From Paragorgia papillata (Eukaryota > Cnidaria > Anthozoa > Scleralcyonacea > Coralliidae), in the NCBI GenBank assembly GCA_035771165.1, contig JAWNZC010000297.1, positions 353,501 through 417,500 of the forward strand: a stretch of DNA of 64,000 nt, written 5' to 3'. Positions 57,601 to 64,000 of the stretch are shown one piece after another. The notes under the pieces were generated by a model. The model made no database searches. It was not told the origin of the DNA and saw nothing but the letters and a program-made list of their open reading frames with translations. Both the position numbers and the translations under genes were made by a program. Positions within the stretch are counted from its first letter, which is position 1; each line of letters begins with the position of its first letter.

Positions 57601-60600
57601 TAAATAGCACTGCACTAAGTTAACACAGTATTAAATAGCACTGCACTAAGTTAACACAGTGTTAAATAGCACTGCACTAAGTTAACACAGTATTAAATAG
57701 CACTGCACTAAGTTAACACAGTATTAAATAGCACTGCACTAAGTTAACGCAGTATTAAATAGCACTGCACTAAGCTAACGCAGTATTAAATAGCACTGCA
57801 CTAAGTTAACACAGTAATAAATAGCACTGCACTAAGCTAACACAGTATTAAATAGCACTGCACTAAGTTAACACAGTATTAAATAGCACTGCACTAAGCT
57901 AACACAGTATTAAATAGCACTGCACTAAGCTAACACAGTATTAAATAGCACTGCACTAAGTTAACACAGTATTAAATAGCACTGCACTAAGCTAACACAG
58001 TATTAAATAGCACTGCACTAAGCTAACACAGTATTAAATAGCACTGCACTAAGTTAACACAGTATTAAATAGCACTGCACTAAGCTAACACAGTATTAAA
58101 TAGCACTGCACTAAGTTAACACATTATTAAATAGCACTGCACCAACTTAACACAGTATTAAACAGCACTGCACTAAGTTAACACATTATTAAATAGCACT
58201 GCACCAAGTTAACACATTATTAAATAGCACTGCACTAAGTTAACACAGTATTAAATAGCACTGCACTAAGCTAACACAGTATTAAATAGCACTGCACCAA
58301 GTTAACGCAGTATTAAATAGCACTGCACCAAGTTAACACAGTATTAAATAGCACTGCACTAAGTTAACACAGTATTAAATAGCACTGCACTAAGTTAACA
58401 CATTATTAAATAGCACTGCACCAACTTAACACAGTATTAAACAGCACAGCACTAAGTTAACACATTATTAAATAGCACTGCACCAAGTTAACACATTATT
58501 AAATAGCACAGCACTAAGTTAACACATTATTAAATAGCACTGCACTAAGTTAACACAGTATTAAATAGCACTGCACTAAGCTAACGCAGTATTAAATAGC
58601 ACTGCACTAAGTTAACGCAGTATTAAATAGCACTGCACTAAGCTAATACAGTATTAAATAGCACTGCACTAAGTTAACACAGTATTAAATAGCACTGCAC
58701 TAAGTTAACACAGTATTAAATAGCACTGCACTAAGTTAACACAGTATTAAATAGCACTGCACTAAGTTAACACAGTATTAAATAGCACTGCACTAAGTTA
58801 ACGCAGTATTAAATAGCACTGCACTAAGTTAACGCAGTATTAAATAGCACTGCACTAAGTTAACACAGTATTAAATAGCACTGCACTAAGTTAACACAGT
58901 ATTAAATAGCACTGCACTAAGTTAACACAGTATTAAATAGCACTGCACTAAGTTAACACAGTATTAAATAGCACTGCACTAAGTTAACACAGTATTAAAT
59001 AGCACTGCAACTAAGTTAACACAGTATTAAATAGCACTGCACTAAGCTAACACAGTATTAAATAGCACTGCACTAAGTTAACACAGTATTAAATAGCACT
59101 GCACTAAGTTAACACAGTATTAAATAGCACTGCACTAAGTTAACACAGTATTAAATAGCACTGCACTAAGTTAACACAGTATTAAATAGCACTGCACTAA
59201 GTTAACACAGTATTAAATAGCACTGCACTAAGTTAACACAGTATTAAATAGCACTGCACTAAGTTAACACATTATTAAATAGCACTGCACTAAGTTAACA
59301 CAGTATTAAATAGCACTGCACTAAGTTAACACAGTATTAAATAGCACTGCACTAAGTTAACGCAGTATTAAATAGCACTGCACTAAGTTAACACAGTATT
59401 AAATAGCACTGCACTAAGTTAACACAGTATTAAATAGCACTGCACTAAGTTAACACAGTATTAAATAGCACTGCACTAAGTTAACACAGTATTAAATAGC
59501 ACTGCACTAAGTTAACACAGTATTAAATAGCACTGCACTAAGTTAACACAGTATTAAATAGCACTGCACTAAGTTAACACAGTATTAAATAGCACTGCAC
59601 TAAGTTAACACAGTATTAAATAGCACTGCACTAAGTTAACACAGTATTAAATAGCACTGCACTAAGTTAACACAGTATTAAATAGCACTGCACTAAGTTA
59701 ACACAGTATTAAATAGCACTGCACTAAGTTAACACAGTATTAAATAGCACTGCACTAAGTTAACACAGTATTAAATAGCACTGCACTAAGTTAACACAGT
59801 ATTAAATAGCACTGCACTAAGATAACACAGTATTAAATAGCACTGCACTAAGTTAACACAGTATTAAATAGCACTGCACTAAGTTAACACAGTATTAAAT
59901 AGCACTGCACTAAGTTAACACAGTATTAAATAGCACTGCACTAAGTTAACACAGTATTAAATAGCACTGCACTAAGTTAACACAGTATTAAATAGCACTG
60001 CACTAAGTTAACACAGTATTAAATAGCACTGCACTAAGTTAACACAGTATTAAATAGCACTGCACTAAGTTAACACAGTATTAAATAGCACTGCACTAAG
60101 TTAACACAGTATTAAATAGCACTGCACTAAGTTAACACAGTATTAAATAGCACTGCACTAAGTTAACACAGTATTAAATAGCACTGCACTAAGTTAACAC
60201 AGTATTAAATAGCACTGCAACTAAGTTAACACAGTATTAAATAGCACTGCACTAAGTTAACACAGTATTAAATAGCACTGCACTAAGTTAACACAGTATT
60301 AAATAGCACTGCACTAAGTTAACACAGTATTAAATAGCACTGCACTAAGTTAACACATTATTAAATAGCACTGCACTAAGTTAACACAGTATTAAAATAG
60401 CACTGCACTAAGTTAACACAGTATTAAATAGCACTGCACTAAGTTAACACAGTATTAAATAGCACTGCACTAAGTTAACACAGTATTAAATAGCACTGCA
60501 CTAAGTTAACACAGTATTAAATAGCACTGCACTAAGTTAACACAGTATTAAATAGCACTGCACTAAGTAACACAGTATTAAATAGCACTGCACTAAGTTA

Positions 60601-62150
60601 ACACAGTATTAAATAGCACTGCACTAAGTTAACACAGTATTAAATAGCACTGCACTAAGTTAACACAGTATTAAATAGCACTGCACTAAGTTAACACAGT
60701 ATTAAATAGCACTGCACTAAGTTAACACAGTATTAAATAGCACTGCACTAAGTTAACACAGTATTAAATAGCACTGCACTAAGTTAACACAGTATTAAAT
60801 AGCACTGCACTAAGTTAACACAGTATTAAATAGCACTGCACTAAGTTAAACACAGTATTAAATAGCACTGCACCACTAAGTTAACACAGTATTAAATAGC
60901 ACTGCACTAAGTTAACACAGTATTAAATAGCACTGCACTAAGTTAACACAGTATTAAATAGCACTGCACTAAGTTAACACAGTATTAAATAGCACTGCAC
61001 TAAGTTAACACAGTATTAAATAGCACTGCACTAAGTTAACACAGTATTAAATAGCACTGCACTAAGTTAACACAGTATTAAATAGCACTGCACTAAGTTA
61101 ACACAGTATTAAATAGCACTGCACTAAGTTAACACAGTATTAAATAGCACTGCACTAAGTTAACACAGTATTAAATAGCACTGCACTAAGTTAACACAGT
61201 ATTAAATAGCACTGCACTAAGTTAACACAGTATTAAATAGCACTGCACTAAGTTAACACAGTATTAAATAGCACTGCACTAAGTTAACACAGTATTAAAT
61301 AGCACTGCACTAAGTTAACACAGTATTAAATAGCACTGCACTAAGTTAACACAGTATTAAATAGCACTGCACTAAGTTAACACAGTATTAAATAGCACTG
61401 CACTAAGTTAACGCAGTATTAAATAGCACTGCACTAAGTTAACACAGTATTAAATAGCACTGCACTAAGTTAACACAGTATTAAATAGCACTGCACTAAG
61501 TTAACACAGTATTAAATAGCACTGCACTAAGTTAACACAGTATTAAATAGCACTGCACTAAGTTAACACAGTATTAAATAGCACTGCACTAAGTTAACAC
61601 AGTATTAAATAGCACTGCACTAAGTTAACACAGTATTAAATAGCACTGCACTAAGTTAACACAGTATTAAATAGCACTGCACTAAGTTAACACAGTATTA
61701 AATAGCACTGCACTAAGTTAACACAGTATTAAATAGCACTGCACTAAGTTAACACATTATTAAATAGCACTGCACTAAGTTAACACAGTATTAAATAGCA
61801 CTGCACTAAGTTAACACAGTAATTAAATAGCACTGCACTAAGTTAACACAGTATTAAATAGCACTGCACTAAGCTAACACAGTATTAAACAACACTGCAC
61901 TAAGTTAACACAGTATTAAATAGCACTGCACTAAGTTAACACAGTATTAAATAGCACTGCACTAAGTTAACACAGTATTAAATAGCACTGCACTAAGTTC
62001 ACACAGTATTTAAAATAGCACTGCAACTAAAGTTAACACAGAGTATTTACATAGCACAGCCACTAAGTTAACACGTAAAAGTACAGGTATTCGTATTAAA
62101 TAGCACTGCACTAAGTTTAACTCAGTATTAAATAGCATCAGCAACTAAAG
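54672..62150. repeat. 31-bp satellite, about 240 units
   Basis: The unit is AGCACTGCACTAAGTTAACA followed by CAGTATTAAAT. The left part (to about 58650) mixes variants (AGCTAACGC, CATTATTAAA, CACCAACTT) that recur in fixed multi-unit blocks, i.e. higher-order repeats. The right part (about 58700-61900) is nearly uniform. The last 170 bp is degraded by indels. There is no coding potential. Confidence 0.97.
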
Positions 62151-62188
62151 CTAAAAGTACAGTATTTTAGAGATATGTAACACTGCCT

Positions 62189-62524
62189 TAAAGCCTGGAT
62201 CAAACGAGGATGAGAGTCAATGAGAGTTGTAAGCAAGGTTTGCATGGGAGTTTCCTCAACTTTCATTGCTCAGTTAAACAAGGAGGGAAGAATTGCATGA
62301 GAATTTCCTCAACTCTCATTGCTCGGTCAAATAAGCTGTAAGAGTTACATGAAAGTGCTAAACCATTTATAATTCTCATTGACTCTCATGCTACTCTTAT
62401 GACTGGTGATAAACCTCTAATTGACTGTCATAAGAATTTGAACTAGCTCAAAGTTGATGAGAGTTGGCACTCAAATGAGATAGTGACTCTTATCCACTGT
62501 CATCCTCGTTTGATCAGACCTTTA
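62189..62524. repeat. 336-bp MITE
   Basis: Inverted ends TAAAGCCTGGATCAAACGAG and CTCGTTTGATCAGACCTTTA. Internal GAGAGTCAATGAGAGTT-type repeats complement AACTCTCAT-type ones. Confidence 0.8.
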
Positions 62525-62567
62525 GCCACAGGCATAAAAAATCTCACAGCTTAATATAATTATATTC

Positions 62568-62640
62568 TACACTCGAATTTTCCTTCACCAAAAATCCCTA
62601 GAACATGCTGTTATCAAGTGAAATGCCCAATATTACTTTA
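62568..62640 (-). repeat. Inverted copy of the KDZ 3'-flank block
   Basis: Read on the minus strand it matches 41035-41115 (GGGCATTTCACTTGATA, TGTTCTAGG, ATTTTTGGTGAAGGAAAATT, GTAGAATATA). Confidence 0.65.
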
Positions 62641-62692
62641 ATATTAATATTAACAGTTGTGTTCGCAACAAGTTTGCAGAAAGCTTCTTTAC

Positions 62693-62913
62693 AACTCTTT
62701 AATACACTGCCAAAGTCGACTTTTAATATTTTACTCTAGCTAATGCCAGACAATTTTACTCGTCAATGGGAGAAGTGTGGCAGTGAAAGAGTTATAGTGC
62801 ATCTTAACTCTTTCACTGCCAAAGTCGACTTTTGATATTCTACTCTGGCTAACGCCTGACGATTTTACTTGTCAAAGCCCTGAGAAGTGTGGCACTGTGG
62901 CAGTGAAAGAGTA
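62693..62913. repeat. Two tandem CTCTTTCACTGCC MITEs
   Basis: Two units of about 100 bp (62693-62794, 62805-62913), each with AACTCTTT(C)ACTGCC/GGCAGTGAAAGAGTT ends and one two-hairpin core (62721, 62830). TTAA-like sequences lie at the junction. Confidence 0.85.
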
Positions 62914-63031
62914 AATGTATAGCTAACACAGTATTAATGTATACTCGTCAATTTGTAAAAAACGTATGTGTAAATAAAATCTTTTAATTTAATACCAATA
63001 TCATTGATATATAAAAGTGGATGCGAAGTAA

Positions 63032-63172
63032 TATATCCAACACGAGTCAGTGTTCTTCCTCCGATTTCTAAATACAGCCAAGCGGGTTGAAAATAGCGGG
63101 TTAAAAAAACTCGGCTTCGCCTCGTGGCTGTATTTAGACATCGGAGGATGAACACTGACGAGTGTTGGATAT
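63032..63172. repeat. Foldback MITE
   Basis: Near-perfect arms, ATATCCAACACGAGTCAGTG and CACTGACGAGTGTTGGATAT, continue inward through TCCTCCGAT/ATCGGAGGA and AATACAGCCA/TGGCTGTATT. Confidence 0.9.
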
Positions 63173-63559
63173 AGCTTCTCAAACGAATCAATATTTTAAG
63201 AGAAAATCAACCTCAAACTTTGCTAAATCTGACTGTAATCTTCCTCCGATTTCTAAATACTGATTAAATATTGATTTCTTTTGAATTTTCTCATGAATTA
63301 TTAATGAGTTTGAGAATAAAGAGGCAACCATTTTTTGGTCTTCACTCAATCATAAATTATATTAACATAATAACATTTACTCAAAAACACTTAGCATACC
63401 TTGATCAAAAGTCACCCAAAAGCCTTCATAACATCAGAATAACGAATAATCCTCAAAGAATACCACTGATTCCTTCAGATTGTTTTCTCGTTCGACCACA
63501 GTTCGACAAAGACAGAAAAAGAAGCAGAATCGATCCTATATATCGAAGTGTAAACAACT

Positions 63560-63800
63560 CGATTATGAATTACTAGTTCCCAGTCCTTTTAATCAAAAGC
63601 GTTGCCTTGCTATCATCCTCATATTTGCCTAGACGTTTATGTAAAGAAATTGAAATGGGAAAATATTTTTGTCATCTCTTAAAAAAATAATAATTGAATA
63701 GGAGACGTATATTATGATATAGTTTCTATTTATATTTACAAAATATTAAATGAACTTACCTAAAATGATAAAAAGACCAAAAACCAAAATATCGCTTTGC
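63560..63800 (-). promoter_or_regulatory. Leader block with conserved donor (copy 2 left end)
   Basis: On the minus strand TTTGGTCTTTTTATCATTTTAG is followed by GTAAGTT, and further on AAAGGACTGGGAACTAGT. These match 16460-16490 and 16655-16672 of copy 1 in order and spacing. I infer a 5' untranslated exon. Confidence 0.5.
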
Positions 63801-63923
63801 TGTCAAAATTAGTGAGTTCCAGCTACGGCTTTAGTATTTTCTAACTTCTATAGGAATATAAGTGCCACTCATACTTGAAAAATGGCTTTGCAGTTGGCCA
63901 TTTAAAAAATAATTTTTTTTCGA

Positions 63924-63975
63924 GTTACGAAAAGGAACATTCAGGTTACAAAAAGGAACAGTTCCTTTTTGTAAC
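63924..63975. repeat. Left terminal 15-mer cluster of copy 2
   Basis: GTTACGAAAAGGAAC at 63924, GTTACAAAAAGGAAC at 63945 and its complement at 63961 (palindromic pair with a 1-nt gap). Outside it, GCGTTTTTAGCGTAAAA resembles TTTTTATCGCAAAACG outside the copy-1 palindrome. Confidence 0.85.
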
Positions 63976-64000
63976 CTGCGTTTTTAGCGTAAAAAACGTA

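Larger units (their letters stand above)
48117..64000 (-). mobile_element. Large 15-mer-bounded element, copy 2, inverted, incomplete
   Basis: This is an inverted relative of 15744-37851. Its right end (element orientation) is the array at 48117-48299, with interior edge 48320-48400 matching 37646-37570. Its left end is at 63560-64000: the palindromic 15-mer pair 63945-63975, a third copy with one change at 63924-63938, then AAAAAAAATTATTTTT, the donor TTTTAG|GTAAGTT (minus, 63760/63759) and AAAGGACTGGGAACTAGT. All are in the same order as in copy 1. Its recombinase gene (minus) has the same direction relative to the ends. The outermost left terminus should lie a few hundred bases beyond the window. 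It also holds a 7.5-kb satellite. Confidence 0.65.

Noticed and set aside
63271..63576. 101-codon open frame near the right edge
   Set aside because: It overlaps the conserved leader block on the opposite strand, and no homology is recognisable.

Overview
This is eukaryotic, AT-rich, multicellular-animal DNA with no bacterial features. It contains intron-bearing DNA transposons with GT-AG exons, CR1/L2- and Jockey-like LINEs (one with a 2A-like motif), Gypsy, piggyBac, Kolobok, hAT and KDZ transposase remnants, tRNA- and 5S-derived SINE-like pieces, dozens of foldback MITEs and long satellites. That mix suggests an early-branching or marine invertebrate; a cnidarian is my best guess, but a sponge or another phylum is possible. 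No confident host gene is visible apart from a possible HMG-box-like gene on the minus strand at 42.1-44.4 kb.

The window reads as a nest of insertions. (1) 0.2-1.5 kb is a broken piggyBac transposase (-). 1.9-5.0 kb is a broken CR1/L2-like LINE (+) ending in (TAA)n. (2) A KDZ (Kyakuja-Dileera-Zisupton) transposase gene on + is spread over 35.6 kb. Its exons lie at 5435-5574, 15093-15204, 15491-15574, 37987-38165, 38284-38370, 39552-39725 and 40296-40996. They are in canonical order and their splice phases agree. (3) Its first visible intron contains a complete Gypsy LTR element (6691-13828, -) with 140/143-bp LTRs and a CTAT target duplication; a second LINE is nested in the Gypsy integrase region. 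(4) Its third visible intron contains a 22-kb insertion (15744-37851). This is bounded by a palindromic cluster of the 15-mer GTTACAAAAAGGAAC on the left and an eightfold array of the same 15-mer on the right, next to (ATTC)n on both sides. It carries a two-zinc-finger, tyrosine-recombinase-like gene (19716-22364). (5) A 9.4-kb Kolobok element (22779-32198) with perfect 32-bp inverted repeats and a TTAA duplication sits inside that insertion. It carries a ten-exon transposase and, convergently, a three-exon gene ending in a P2X7-type ballast domain. A hAT fragment and several MITEs lie in the Kolobok introns.

From 41 kb onward come MITEs, the HMG-box-like gene (-), two LINE fragments (-) and a (GGAT)n array of about 98 units. 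A second, inverted copy of the 15-mer-bounded element then starts at 48117 and runs past the right edge of the window. This copy carries a truncated recombinase gene (51353-52886, -), 10/20-bp minisatellites (53.0-54.7 kb) and a 7.5-kb satellite of a 31-bp unit (54.67-62.15 kb). Its other terminus, homologous to the 16.3-kb terminus of copy 1, lies at 63.5-64.0 kb.

Two candidate systems stand out: a large recombinase-encoding mobile element with 15-mer terminal arrays that lies beside tetranucleotide microsatellites, and a Kolobok transposon that carries a ballast-domain gene. All calls come from reading the sequence; no database search was run.
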